The notes under the pieces: model-generated
Database searches by the model: none
Told to the model about the DNA's origin: nothing
Seen by the model: only the letters and a program-made list of their open reading frames with translations
Part shown: one piece after another, positions 1 through 9,235 of the stretch
How positions within the stretch are numbered: the stretch's first letter is position 1
How the letters are laid out: each line of letters begins with the position of its first letter
Assembly (NCBI RefSeq): GCF_905480005.1
Contig: NZ_CAJQOO010000103.1
Coordinates: forward strand, 1 to 38,444
DNA: 38,444 nucleotides
Reading direction: 5' to 3'
From: an uncultured Maricaulis sp.
Lineage (GTDB): Bacteria; Pseudomonadota; Alphaproteobacteria; Caulobacterales; Maricaulaceae
Translations under genes and position numbers: made by a program

Positions 1-581
1 GGCAGGTCGATCCAGATCCAGCCGCCATAGGGCTGGTTGATCACATTGACGAAGACCTCGTTGCGCACGACTTCGCGCTGATTGTCGAGTTGGGCTTCAT
101 CCAGATTGGGCGCGCGCATGCGGTCGGCCTCGGCCCACAGCACGGCGTTCAGGGCGTTGGACGGCACGACCTCGAAATAATTGGTGAAGTCATAGCGCGT
201 CGAGCCATTGTTCACGCCGCCGGATCCGTAGATCAGCGTGTCAAAGGCGCCGTGTGGAAGATTTTCCGAGCCGGCGAACATCAGGTGCTCGAACAGATGG
301 GCAAAACCGGTGCGGCCGCGTGGCTCATTGCGGAAGCCGACGCCGTAATACACAGCCACGGTCGCGGTTGGCACGCTGGCATCCTCGGACAGGACAACGC
401 GCAGGCCATTGTCGAGTTCGTGATAGCTGACATCGACCGTGAAATCGGTCGACAGGCCGGTCTCGGCCACGGTCTCCGGCGTCATTTCGGTTGTGGCCGT
501 GTCGTCCGGCGAACTGGCCGGCTGGCACGCAGCCAGGAGGAGCGCCCCGAATCCGGTCGCCAAGCCTCTGTAAAGTGTCAT
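1..581 (-). CDS. M16 zinc metallopeptidase lipoprotein, N-terminal part (cut by window edge)
   Basis: The first 193 codons of an M16 (pitrilysin/insulinase-like) peptidase are present; the rest lies left of the window. The ATG at 581 follows GGGGA at good spacing. The N-terminus is a lipoprotein signal peptide with lipobox LAAC (Cys19), so the enzyme is probably anchored to an envelope membrane. The inverted zinc motif HLFEH lies at residues 95-99, and the third ligand Glu175 follows after the family's usual 75 residues (HxxEHx75E), so the active site looks intact. The protein closely resembles the complete M16 protein at 2083-3489: both share the stretch VPTATVAVYYGVG and the segment around GSENLP, which points to tandem duplication. 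It would cleave peptides or small proteins; the substrate is unknown. Confidence 0.93.
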   Translation of the reverse strand, partial: MTLYRGLATGFGALLLAACQPASSPDDTATTEMTPETVAETGLSTDFTVDVSYHELDNGLRVVLSEDASVPTATVAVYYGVGFRNEPRGRTGFAHLFEHLMFAGSENLPHGAFDTLIYGSGGVNNGSTRYDFTNYFEVVPSNALNAVLWAEADRMRAPNLDEAQLDNQREVVRNEVFVNVINQPYGGWIWIDL

Positions 582-670
582 GATATCCCCGCTCGTGACT
601 GCAGTCGTCGTATTGGAAGGCGGTATCAAAGCCCTCCCGACCGACCGGGTCAAACCGTCATGACGAAGAT

Positions 671-2086
671 TTAATCCGTCGGAGCGGCCTCGTGGCGGAC
701 GATATCGGCCAGCCGCAGACTCGGCATGCCGCGGATATCATCCTCGATCCGGTCCAGATCGCCGACGATGACAAGGGTGAAGCGATCATTGCGCAGATAG
801 GCGCGGGCGACGGCGCTGACCTCGCGATCACTCGTGCCCATGATTGATGGCACGCGCTGGTCGAGATAGTCATGATCGAGGCCGAAACTGTCCCGCAGCC
901 CAAGGTTTTCCAGCAGACCATAGGACGATCCCGCCGACATCACGAAGAGGCTGGCGAGCCAGCGCCGCGTGCTCTCCATCTCCCAGTCATACTGGCGCAG
1001 CGACCCGATGGTGTCGAAGACGGCCGTCAGCGCGATCAGCGTCCGCGGTGTGTCGATATCGTCGGTATAGGTCCACATGCCGCCACCGCGGGTCCATTGC
1101 ACAAAGCTGGTCGGCGAATAGGACCAGCCGGCCTCGCGCATGCGGGCAGCTATGGCGCCGCCCAGGGCAGCATCCATGATGGAAATCGCGGTCGCATCCT
1201 TCGATGTGACGCTGCTGACAGGATAGACGAGGTGAACCGTGCTCTGCGGGGCGCCGGGGCGGTTTATGAGATGCACGGCGGGGCCGCGCGCCGGCACGGC
1301 CTGCGGTGCCGTATCGGCCGCACCGCGCGGCCAGTCACCGAAAGCGTCACGTACGGCGGCTTCCATTTCCAGCGTGTCGAAGCGGCCGGCAATATAGAGA
1401 TGGGTCCGGCCTGCGCTGAAATTCCGATCGTGGAATCTGCGCACATCGGCGAGCGTGAATGTGTCGATCTGACCCGGACGGGGCAGGCCGAAATGATAGG
1501 GGTGGCCCTCCGGGAAAAGTGTGTGGAAGGCGGTCACAAAAGCCTGGCTTCCCGGCTCCAGGCGGCGGCGTTCGATATCGCGCGACATGCCCGACCGGAT
1601 CCGTTCGAAGGCGTCGGCCGGGAAGTCGGGACGGCGAACCGCATCGGCGATCAGATGGAGCGCGTCTTCACCGTGTTCGGCCAGGACATAGCTGCCCATC
1701 AGCGTGTTGGACTGGGTGACGCTTGTATTGAGCGAGCCGCCCATCGCGCCGAAGCGGGCACCGATCTCGGCCCGGTCCATCCCGGCGAAACCTTCTTCCA
1801 TCATCGCGGCGGTGAGATCGGCAATCCAGGTCTGTTCGCCATCATCGATATTGCCGGCGCGCACGGAGACGATCACATCCATGGTCGGGGTCATCCCCCA
1901 AGGCACGAAGGTGACCGTCAGCCCGTTTTCCAGGGTCAGTGTCTGGCTGGCAGGCAGTTCGAAGGGGATGGGTTCGCCCGGTGCAGGCGGCAGCAGGCCA
2001 CGGCCGGGCTCGTCGGCGCGGGCACCGGGTGCGGCAAGGGCAGCCAGAAGGGCGAGGGCGGGCAGGAAGACGGAGCGGATCATCAT
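671..2086 (-). CDS. M16-family peptidase-like protein lacking the zinc motif (partner subunit)
   Basis: This 471-residue protein has a cleaved-type signal peptide ending near ARA (about residue 24), followed by the M16 fold opening (LTLENGLTVTFVP). Where active members carry HxxEH it reads ADLTAAMMEEG, so it has no zinc-binding histidines. Bacterial M16B enzymes often work as a heterodimer of an active zinc subunit and an inactive subunit that helps shape the chamber, and this gene fits the second role. Its start overlaps the stop of the zinc-bearing gene upstream as ATGA, so the two are translationally coupled and probably made in equal amounts. An SD (GAGGAGG) serves either ATG at 2086 or the adjacent ATG at 2083, and the second has the better spacing. 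Heterodimer formation is inferred from family and layout. Confidence 0.92.
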   Translation of the reverse strand: MMIRSVFLPALALLAALAAPGARADEPGRGLLPPAPGEPIPFELPASQTLTLENGLTVTFVPWGMTPTMDVIVSVRAGNIDDGEQTWIADLTAAMMEEGFAGMDRAEIGARFGAMGGSLNTSVTQSNTLMGSYVLAEHGEDALHLIADAVRRPDFPADAFERIRSGMSRDIERRRLEPGSQAFVTAFHTLFPEGHPYHFGLPRPGQIDTFTLADVRRFHDRNFSAGRTHLYIAGRFDTLEMEAAVRDAFGDWPRGAADTAPQAVPARGPAVHLINRPGAPQSTVHLVYPVSSVTSKDATAISIMDAALGGAIAARMREAGWSYSPTSFVQWTRGGGMWTYTDDIDTPRTLIALTAVFDTIGSLRQYDWEMESTRRWLASLFVMSAGSSYGLLENLGLRDSFGLDHDYLDQRVPSIMGTSDREVSAVARAYLRNDRFTLVIVGDLDRIEDDIRGMPSLRLADIVRHEAAPTD

Positions 2087-3489
2087 GGGGCCTCCTCGCC
2101 GGACGGCGCGGTCGGGCGTCCGTCTCCGGGTCTCAATTCCAGCACGGTCCGGTTCTCTCGCCGCAGCCAGGTCCGAGCTGTCCGCTGGATCATTTCCGGC
2201 GTGACCTGCTCAAAGCCGTCCTCGATCCGGTTGATCCGGCTGGGGTCATCGTCAAACAGGGCGAAGCTCGCCAGCAGGTCGGCGACGCCGAAGCGGGTGG
2301 AGTAGTCGAGGCTGGCGTAGAATTCGGTGAGAAACTTGCTGCGGGCGGCAGCGAGATCCTCGGCACTGACCGGACTGGCGCGCAGCGAGTCGATCACCGC
2401 GTCAAAATCGGCCAGGACCTGGTCCGGTGCGACGGCGTCATCATGGATGATGCTCGCCGTCCACAACATTGGCCCGTCATAGTTGAAAACATTGCCCAAC
2501 AGGTTGATCCCGCCGGAAATCTGGGTGCCGTGACCCAGTTCGTCGACCAGGCGCCGGCGCAGGCGGGCATCGCCGCCACGGACCAGGATCTGGTCGATCA
2601 GGATCATCGCGAAATAGTCCGGCGTGCCCCGCTCGGGCATGTGATAGGCCACAGCAAGTCCCGGCTCGGTGGCCAGCGGGTCCGTCATCTCCGCCCATTT
2701 TTCCTCGGTCTGTGGTGGCTCGGAGACGTCGATCTCCGGCAATGCGGGACCGGTGGGAATATCGCCGAAATATTGCTCGATCGTGGTCAGCGTTTCGTCA
2801 GCGTCGAAGCTGCCGGCCACGACGAGGACCGCATTGCGCGGCGTGTAGTACTGTTCGAAGAAGGCGCGGGCATCCTCGACAGTGGCCGCATCCAGATCGC
2901 TCAGATCGCCGTAGAAATTGTGCGCATTGTGCCAGTTTTCATTCGCGATCATCGGCAGGTCGATCCAGGTCCAGTCGCCATAGGCCTGGTTCTGGACATT
3001 GACGAAAATCTCGTTGCGCACGACGTCGCGCTCGCGCTGGAAAACCTGGGTGCTGATGGTCGGCGCCGCCATGCGGTCAGCCTCGGCCCACAGGAAGGCG
3101 TTGAGGGCATTGGCCGGCACCACGCCGAAATAATTGGTGAAATCCAGTCGGGTCGAACCGTTGGCGATGCCGCCCATGCCGGAGATGAAATAGTAGAAGA
3201 CCGAATCCGGCAGGTTTTCCGAACCGGCAAAGAAGACATGCTCGAACAGGTGCGCAAAACCGGTGCGTCCGCGCGGTTCATTGCGATAGCCGACCCCGTA
3301 ATAGACCGCGACCGTAGCGGTCGGCACGGTGTGATCTTCCGCCAGTACAACCCGCAGGCCGTTATCGAGCGTCTCGTAGCGCACCGGAATGTGCAGCTCG
3401 CTCTGCGGGGCAGGCGTCGACTGGGCGGAGGCCAGTCCGGCACACAGGCTCAGGGCGAGCCCGGTGAGGGCTCGGATAACTAGACGCAT
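2083..3489 (-). CDS. M16 zinc metallopeptidase (active subunit), periplasmic
   Basis: A secreted M16 peptidase of 468 residues from the ATG at 3489. An alternative ATG at 3498 is nine bases upstream, but its AGG directly abuts the codon, whereas AGGA sits 8 bases before 3489. The signal peptide ends at about ASAQ. The zinc site is complete: His80, Glu83 and His84 in HLFEH, with Glu160 after 75 intervening residues. Unlike its paralogue at the left edge it has no lipobox cysteine, so it should be soluble in the periplasm. The gene is followed, with a 4-base overlap, by the motif-less M16 partner, a typical active/inactive pair. Natural substrates cannot be read from the sequence. Confidence 0.94.
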   Translation of the reverse strand: MRLVIRALTGLALSLCAGLASAQSTPAPQSELHIPVRYETLDNGLRVVLAEDHTVPTATVAVYYGVGYRNEPRGRTGFAHLFEHVFFAGSENLPDSVFYYFISGMGGIANGSTRLDFTNYFGVVPANALNAFLWAEADRMAAPTISTQVFQRERDVVRNEIFVNVQNQAYGDWTWIDLPMIANENWHNAHNFYGDLSDLDAATVEDARAFFEQYYTPRNAVLVVAGSFDADETLTTIEQYFGDIPTGPALPEIDVSEPPQTEEKWAEMTDPLATEPGLAVAYHMPERGTPDYFAMILIDQILVRGGDARLRRRLVDELGHGTQISGGINLLGNVFNYDGPMLWTASIIHDDAVAPDQVLADFDAVIDSLRASPVSAEDLAAARSKFLTEFYASLDYSTRFGVADLLASFALFDDDPSRINRIEDGFEQVTPEMIQRTARTWLRRENRTVLELRPGDGRPTAPSGEEAP

Positions 3490-3574
3490 GACACTCATCC
3501 TGACTGGTAGCGCGATCTGATGGCCGGCGCGGCGAGCGCGCTCCTGCCTATCAAGCCAGCGCAGGGCGCCGGGG

Positions 3575-4501
3575 TCAAATCAGGGCGCCAGTGAAAAGCG
3601 TGGCGACCAGAAGCAGCCCGCTGATCCGGTTCGACTTGAAAAGGGCAAGGCATCTGGCCCCGTCTTCGATATCAAGGCGCCGGACCTGGTTGAACAAATG
3701 CGCGGTGTAGAGCGTGAACGGAATGACGATCCAGGGCGTGGCCTGGCTCATCCAGATTGCGAGGGCGATGAGGATTGCATTGGCGCCGTAAAAGCCGGCG
3801 ACCCAGTATTGCGAGCTTTCGCCGAACAGGCGGGCGGTCGATTTGACGCCGACCAGCGCATCATCCTCGCTGTCCTGCTGGGCATAGATGGTGTCATAGC
3901 CCAGCGTCCACAGGACGCAGGCGATATAGAGCACGATCATGACGCCATCGACGCGGCCGGTTGCGGCGATATAGGCGACCGGTACCCCCCAGTTGAAGGT
4001 CAGGCCGAGCCAGGCCTGGGGCCACCAGGTTATGCGCTTCATGAAGGGATAGGCCGCCACCAGCAGGAGCGAGGCCAGGCCGACAGCGATCGCGATCAAC
4101 GGTAATTGCAGTAGCACAATCAGGCCGACCAGCGCCTGCCCGGCCAGGAAGAGCCAGGCCTGTTTCAGCGTCACCGTCCCGGCCGCGAGCGGCCGGTCGG
4201 CAGTCCGCGCAACCCGGGCATCGAGTTCACGGTCGACAATATCGTTATAGGTGCAGCCGGCCCCGCGCATGGCGATGGCGCCGATTGCAAAGAGCACGGC
4301 CAGCCAGAGATCCGGCAGCCCCAGCCCGTCGCCGATCCGGGCCGCCATGAGGCCCATCCAGCAGGGCAGGGCCAGCAGCCAGAAGCCGATGGGCCGGTCA
4401 TAGCGGGCCAGACGCAGATAGGGGCGCAGGGCGAGCGGGGCTCGGTCGACCCAGGATGTAGGCAGGCTGTCGGCGACCCGACGGTCGAAATTCAGTTGCA
4501 T
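3575..4501 (-). CDS. ubiA: 4-hydroxybenzoate polyprenyltransferase UbiA
   Basis: Joins a polyprenyl chain to 4-hydroxybenzoate in the inner membrane, the first committed membrane step of ubiquinone synthesis. The 308-residue integral membrane protein has both Asp-rich prenyltransferase motifs: NDIVDRELDARV followed by RTADRPLAAG, and the second YDTIYAQQDSEDD, which bind Mg-diphosphate of the prenyl donor. Several hydrophobic helices surround them, and DRPIGFWLLALPCWMG is a typical opening. An upstream in-frame extension to 4654 is rejected because it overlaps rsmE and lacks UbiA-like sequence. The gene is divergent from rsmE with about 100 bases between starts. Its role fits a respiring bacterium using the aa3 oxidase encoded further along. 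Confidence 0.95.
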   Translation of the reverse strand: MQLNFDRRVADSLPTSWVDRAPLALRPYLRLARYDRPIGFWLLALPCWMGLMAARIGDGLGLPDLWLAVLFAIGAIAMRGAGCTYNDIVDRELDARVARTADRPLAAGTVTLKQAWLFLAGQALVGLIVLLQLPLIAIAVGLASLLLVAAYPFMKRITWWPQAWLGLTFNWGVPVAYIAATGRVDGVMIVLYIACVLWTLGYDTIYAQQDSEDDALVGVKSTARLFGESSQYWVAGFYGANAILIALAIWMSQATPWIVIPFTLYTAHLFNQVRRLDIEDGARCLALFKSNRISGLLLVATLFTGALI

Positions 4502-4601
4502 CCCCGGTGTTTGGCAAAGCCTGACGGCCAATTCAAGGCAGGAGTGCGCTGCGGGCTGCCGGGACTTGACCTGGCGCGGCGGCGCGGCCAAAGCGGAAGA
4601 C

Positions 4602-5366
4602 ATGTCGACCGCACCCCGTCTCCATATCGATGCCCCGCTCGCTGCCGGTGCCACCCTGCCGCTGACGCGGGAGGATGCGCACTACCTGCTCAATGTCATG
4701 CGGCGCGGCGAAGGCGATCCGGTTCGCATCTTCAATGGCCGCGATGGCGAGTGGTCGGCGCAAATCGCCCACGCCTCGAAAAAGGCAGCGACCTTGAAGC
4801 TTGAAGCGCAGACCTGGCCGCAGCAGGGCGTGCCCGACCTCTGGCTGCTCTTCGCGCCGGTCAAGCGCCAGAAAACCGACCTCATCGTCGAGAAGGCGAC
4901 CGAGCTTGGCGTCGCGGCGATCTGTCCGGTGATGACGGCCCGGACCCAGTCCGACCGCATCAAGTATGAGCGCTTCGAGTCGATCGCCAAGGAGGCGGCC
5001 GAGCAGACCGAACGGCTCGACCTGCCGGAGATCCGCGAGATCGACAAGCTCGACCGGGTCCTCGATGCCTGGCCGGCCGACCGGGTAATCATCTTCTGTG
5101 ATGAAAGCGGTGACGAGGCGGACGAGGCCTGGGGCGGGGCCCGGGGCCGCGGCCAGCCCATGGCCTCGGCACTCGCCGCCTCCGGCGCCCTGCCTGCGGC
5201 CATCCTCATCGGCCCGGAAGGTGGTTTCTCGCCTGCCGAGCGTGAGCGCCTGCGCAGCCTCGATCCCGTCATCCCGGTCACGCTGGGGCCCCGCATCCTG
5301 CGCGCCGAGACGGCGGTCATTGCGGCACTGACGATCTGGCAAAGCGCGTGCGGGGACTGGCGTTGA
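4602..5366 (+). CDS. rsmE: 16S rRNA m3U1498 methyltransferase RsmE
   Basis: A SAM-dependent SPOUT-class methyltransferase expected to methylate N3 of U1498 in helix 44 of 16S rRNA. Signatures are ILIGPEGGFSPAE and, near the C-terminus, LGPRILRAETAVIAAL, which form the trefoil-knot SAM site of the RsmE family. The N-terminal PUA-like part includes HYLLNVMRRGEGD. I place the start at the ATG at 4602, preceded by GGAAG, giving 254 residues; a longer reading from 4566 adds 12 residues with no family resemblance. It is divergent from ubiA and lies just upstream of gshA. Confidence 0.95.
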   Translation: MSTAPRLHIDAPLAAGATLPLTREDAHYLLNVMRRGEGDPVRIFNGRDGEWSAQIAHASKKAATLKLEAQTWPQQGVPDLWLLFAPVKRQKTDLIVEKATELGVAAICPVMTARTQSDRIKYERFESIAKEAAEQTERLDLPEIREIDKLDRVLDAWPADRVIIFCDESGDEADEAWGGARGRGQPMASALAASGALPAAILIGPEGGFSPAERERLRSLDPVIPVTLGPRILRAETAVIAALTIWQSACGDWR

Positions 5367-5486
5367 GCTGGTCCGGCCGTCGATGCCGCGCCGTCACAAC
5401 GCTGTGAATCTCAGCGCCTTGCCCTTGTTCCCGGCGCAGTGCCCCCATATCTGTTGCGGACATTTTGAACGGCGGGGGCGCTTGAT

Positions 5487-6860
5487 ATGAGCGGCACGTA
5501 TAATTCGGGCGGCGAAGGTGCTCCCATTGAAAGCCTGGACCAGCTGACGGCCTATTTCGCGGCTGGCGAAAAGCCGGAGGCGGCTTTCCGCATCGGCACC
5601 GAGCACGAGAAATTCGGCTTTGCCCTGGGCGATCACACGCCCTTGCCCTTCCGCGCCGACGGTCCCAGCGTCGAAAAGATGCTCTCCGGACTGGAACGCT
5701 TTGGCTGGCAGCCCGTGCGCGAGGGTGGCGAGCTGATCGCGCTCAAGCGTGACGGGGCCTCGATCACACTCGAGCCGGGCGGGCAGTTCGAGCTCTCCGG
5801 GGCGCCGCTGGAAACCATCCACCAGACCTGCGCCGAGGTGAACTCACATCTCAAGGAAGTGCGCGAAGTGGCCGACGAGATCGGCGCCGGTTTCCTCGGT
5901 CTGGGATTCTCGCCGAAATGGTCGCTGGAAGACACGCCGATGATGCCCAAGGCGCGCTATGGGCTGATGAAGGCCTACATGCCGAAGGTCGGCACGATGG
6001 GCCATCAGATGATGTTCCGCTCCTGTACCGTCCAGACCAATCTCGATTTCGCGACCGAAGCCGACATGGCGAAGAAATTCCGGGTCTCGCTGGCCCTGCA
6101 GCCACTGGCCACGGCACTGTTTGCCAATTCGCCCTTCAAGGATGGCGGGCTGCACGGCTTCCTGTCCTATCGGGCCCATGTCTGGACCGACACCGACAAT
6201 AACCGCACCGGCATGCTGCCCTTCGTCTTCGATGAGGGCTTCGGCTATGAGCAGTATCGCGACTGGGCGCTTGATGTGCCGATGTATTTCGTCAAGCGTG
6301 GCGGCGAGTACAGGGACGCCACCGGCAAGTCCTTCCGCGACTTCCTGGCCGGCAAGCTCGACATCCTGCCCGGTGAAAAGCCGGTGATCAGCGATTGGGA
6401 AGACCATCTCTCCACCGTCTTCCCCGAAGTGCGCCTGAAGACCTTCCTGGAAATGCGCGGCGCCGATTCAGGGCCGTGGAACACGCTGTGTGCCCTGCCG
6501 GCCTTCTGGGTCGGCCTGCTCTATGACGGCGCGTCGCTGGATGCGGCCTGGGATCTGGTCAGGGACTGGTCGAGCGAGGAACGCGACGCCCTGCGTGTCG
6601 GTGCCGCGAAAACCGGCCTGCACACGCCATTCCGGAACGGCACGCTGCAGGACATTGCCCGCGAGGCCCTGGCGATTGCCCGCTCCGGCCTGCGCGCCCG
6701 CGCGAGGCTCAACGGACATGGCGAGAGCGAGACGCTCTTCCTTGACGATCTCGACGAGATTGCCCGCACCGGCGTGACCCGGGCCGAGGATCTGGTCACG
6801 CGCTACAAGGATGACTGGAAGGGCTCGATCGAGCCGGTCTTCACCGAGTGCGCCTACTAG
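5487..6860 (+). CDS. gshA: Glutamate-cysteine ligase (plant/alphaproteobacterial type)
   Basis: Catalyses ATP-dependent joining of glutamate and cysteine to gamma-glutamylcysteine, the rate-limiting step of glutathione synthesis, in the cytoplasm. The 457-residue length and sequence match the GCS2 class shared by plants and alphaproteobacteria rather than the E. coli class. Visible hallmarks are FRIGTEHEKFGF near residue 40 (metal and glutamate binding), the stretch EPGGQFELSGAPLETIHQTC, the MPKVGTMGHQMMFRSCTVQ region, and MRGADSGPWNTLCALPAFWVG towards the C-terminus. It sits about 120 bases after rsmE on the same strand. No gshB is in the window. The start is supported by agreement with the family N-terminus rather than by a strong SD. 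Confidence 0.95.
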   Translation: MSGTYNSGGEGAPIESLDQLTAYFAAGEKPEAAFRIGTEHEKFGFALGDHTPLPFRADGPSVEKMLSGLERFGWQPVREGGELIALKRDGASITLEPGGQFELSGAPLETIHQTCAEVNSHLKEVREVADEIGAGFLGLGFSPKWSLEDTPMMPKARYGLMKAYMPKVGTMGHQMMFRSCTVQTNLDFATEADMAKKFRVSLALQPLATALFANSPFKDGGLHGFLSYRAHVWTDTDNNRTGMLPFVFDEGFGYEQYRDWALDVPMYFVKRGGEYRDATGKSFRDFLAGKLDILPGEKPVISDWEDHLSTVFPEVRLKTFLEMRGADSGPWNTLCALPAFWVGLLYDGASLDAAWDLVRDWSSEERDALRVGAAKTGLHTPFRNGTLQDIAREALAIARSGLRARARLNGHGESETLFLDDLDEIARTGVTRAEDLVTRYKDDWKGSIEPVFTECAY

Positions 6861-7018
6861 CGGACGCCAGAATATCCGTTCCCGGATGAACCGTGCACAC
6901 CCAAATGTGTAGCGCTCCCATGTATCCGCCCGTCCTCGAGGCTTGAGCCTTCCCCGTGCGCGTGGTCAATTGCCTGCCTATTTAAAGCCCGCGTGGGGCG
7001 GGTACTGGGGAGATACGC

Positions 7019-9157
7019 GTGACGGACACGACCGCAACGCCGGGTAATGCACCCAATCAAGAAAACAAGGACACCTCCTTCTTCGGGCATCCGAAGGGGC
7101 TGGCCATCCTGTTCTTCACCGAAATGTGGGAACGCTTCTCGTATTACGGGATGCGGGGCCTGCTGATCATTTATCTGACACAGCACTTCCTGTTCTCGGA
7201 CGAGCGCTCGGGCGTGATGTACGGCGCTTATACGGCGCTGGTCTACATCATGACGATCATCGGCGGGACGTTGGCTGATCGGTATCTGGGTCAGCGCAAG
7301 GCGGTGACATTCGGCGCCGTCCTGCTGGTTCTCGGCCATTTGGGGATGGCCTTTGAAGGCAGCGGATCTCGCCAGGACATCACGGTCGCCAACGAGACCT
7401 ATGAGCTTCAGGCCGAAGGCCGTGGCGATCGCCAGCAGCTTTTCATCGACTATGAGGGAGCGGATCGTCTGCTGGTTTTCCGGACCGACACCACGCTGAC
7501 CCTGACAGGTAGCAATGGCGACACCCGCAGCTTCCTCGGTGAACGCTATGACGCCGCCGAGCAGGAAGTGGAACGCGCAGCGGAATACGCCTTGATCGCG
7601 GAACCGCGCAGCTTCCTCGCCAATATCTGCAATACGTTCGGGATCGCGTCCTGCTCGGGTGACGAGCCGGCAACGACACTCGAACTGCCCGGTGAGGGCG
7701 AGTTCCCGGTCACGATCTCCATGGATGGCGACGATGTTGTTCGCACGGTGGAGATCGCCGGCGCGACCTATCAGCTCACCGAGGCCGATCAGAACTATCT
7801 TGAGGTCGTCAACGATAATGGGACCCGGGACAATGATGATGACACGGTGCTGACCAGTGCCGCCGAAGGCGAGTATGCCGTCGGCGAACCGGTTCGCCAG
7901 CCGCTCTACGTCTTCATCCTATACCTCTCTCTGGCGTTGATCATTGCCGGTGTCGGTTACCTCAAGGCCAATATTTCGACGATTGTCGGCTCGCTCTATG
8001 GCGTCGAAGACAAGCGTCGCGACTCCGGTTTCACGCTCTTCTACATGGGCATCAATCTGGGCTCATTCCTGTCATCCATAACCTGCGGCATCCTGGGTAT
8101 CGTCTATGGCTGGGCCTGGGGCTTCGGCCTCGCCGGCGTGGGCATGCTGGCCGGTCTGGCCGTCTTCATCTGGGGTCAGAAATACCTTGAAGGTCGTGCC
8201 GAGCCGCCCAATCCCGAAAAGCTGAAGAAGAAGGTGCTTGGCCCGATCACGGTCGAACACGCCTGCTATCTGGCCGGGCTGGGCATTATCGCCGTGTCGA
8301 TGTCGCTGGTCATGAATGCGCACGTCATTCCCGAGTGGTTTGTCGGCATGCTGGGCGTGGCAATCTTCGTCCTGCTTGTCCTCTACAGCATCATCAAGCT
8401 GAGCGGTGTCGAGCGCAGTCGCATGTTTGCCGCGATCTATTTCGTGCTTGCGCAGATCCCGTTCTGGGCCCTGTTCGAGCAGGCTGGATCTTCGCTCAAC
8501 CTGTTCACCGACCGACTTGTCGACAAGACCATTTTCGGATGGTCGGTACCGGCCCCGGTCTTCCAGTCGCTCAATGCCGGCTTCATCTTCATTTTCGCGC
8601 CGATCGTGGCCTGGATGTGGATTGCGTTGGCCAAGCGGAACCGTGAGCCCTCGACACCGGTGAAATTCGCGATCGGTGTCTTTGGTGTGGGGCTTGGATT
8701 CCTCGCCCTGGTCGGCGGGATGCAGGCCGGTGGCTCGGCCGGGATGACGGCGGTTGTCTTCATCTTCCTGATCTACTGGATCCACACGATGTCGGAGCTT
8801 CTGCTCTCACCGGTCGGCCTGTCTGCGGTGACCAAGCTGGCACCGGCACGGGTCGTCGGGATGACGATGGGGGCCTGGTTCCTCTATTCCGGTCTGTCCA
8901 ACTATCTTGCCGGCGTGATCGCGAAGTCGACGGGCGCAGAAACGGTTGGCGGCCAGCTGACCAATGTGGCGGCAGCCAAGGCGACCTATGTCAGCGTCTA
9001 TACGCAGGTCGGGATCATCGCCATGTTGATCGCTCTGCTGATGCTGCTGATCTCACCGATCATCAAGCGTCTGATGGCGGAGAGCAGCCTGACCTCGCAT
9101 CCGACGGAAACCGAAGCCGGTGGTCCGTCCATGGACCGGTCGTCGGACGCGCCCTGA
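7019..9157 (+). CDS. POT/PTR2 family peptide-proton symporter with large periplasmic insertion
   Basis: An inner-membrane proton-coupled oligopeptide transporter. The start is a GTG at 7019 preceded by GGGGAGA. TM1 carries the POT signature EMWERFSYYGMR (residues 35-46), which includes the ExxER proton-coupling motif; a later helix carries FYMGINLGSF, the PTR2 signature. The protein has 712 residues, whereas bacterial POT members are usually about 500. The excess is a hydrophilic segment at about residues 114-293 between TM3 and TM4 (bases ~7358-7897), acidic near its end (NDNGTRDNDDD) and with two cysteines (204, 212). With the N-terminus inside, it should face the periplasm. The C-terminal tail is cytoplasmic and polar. 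A strong terminator follows. The transport role is well supported; the insertion's role is unknown. Confidence 0.93.
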   Translation: MTDTTATPGNAPNQENKDTSFFGHPKGLAILFFTEMWERFSYYGMRGLLIIYLTQHFLFSDERSGVMYGAYTALVYIMTIIGGTLADRYLGQRKAVTFGAVLLVLGHLGMAFEGSGSRQDITVANETYELQAEGRGDRQQLFIDYEGADRLLVFRTDTTLTLTGSNGDTRSFLGERYDAAEQEVERAAEYALIAEPRSFLANICNTFGIASCSGDEPATTLELPGEGEFPVTISMDGDDVVRTVEIAGATYQLTEADQNYLEVVNDNGTRDNDDDTVLTSAAEGEYAVGEPVRQPLYVFILYLSLALIIAGVGYLKANISTIVGSLYGVEDKRRDSGFTLFYMGINLGSFLSSITCGILGIVYGWAWGFGLAGVGMLAGLAVFIWGQKYLEGRAEPPNPEKLKKKVLGPITVEHACYLAGLGIIAVSMSLVMNAHVIPEWFVGMLGVAIFVLLVLYSIIKLSGVERSRMFAAIYFVLAQIPFWALFEQAGSSLNLFTDRLVDKTIFGWSVPAPVFQSLNAGFIFIFAPIVAWMWIALAKRNREPSTPVKFAIGVFGVGLGFLALVGGMQAGGSAGMTAVVFIFLIYWIHTMSELLLSPVGLSAVTKLAPARVVGMTMGAWFLYSGLSNYLAGVIAKSTGAETVGGQLTNVAAAKATYVSVYTQVGIIAMLIALLMLLISPIIKRLMAESSLTSHPTETEAGGPSMDRSSDAP

Positions 9158-9182
9158 GCCGCGCTCCAGGTCTGAATGAGGA

Positions 9183-9217
9183 AGGCCGCGGAACGTCTGT
9201 TCCGCGGCCTTTGTCTT
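9183..9217 (+). terminator. Rho-independent terminator after the POT transporter gene
   Basis: A perfect 12-bp inverted repeat (9183-9194 with 9199-9210; arm AGGCCGCGGAAC) with a 4-base loop GTCT is followed by a T-rich stretch TTTGTCTT. It lies 25 bases after the transporter stop codon. It may also slow transcription arriving from the aspartic protease gene on the opposite strand, but the T-run favours the plus strand. Confidence 0.88.
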
Positions 9218-9235
9218 GCGCATTTCCAGGGGGGT

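Noticed and set aside
872-3483. Long plus-strand open frames opposite the M16 peptidase genes
   Set aside because: They are complements of clearly coding minus-strand genes, with no SD, motif or domain.
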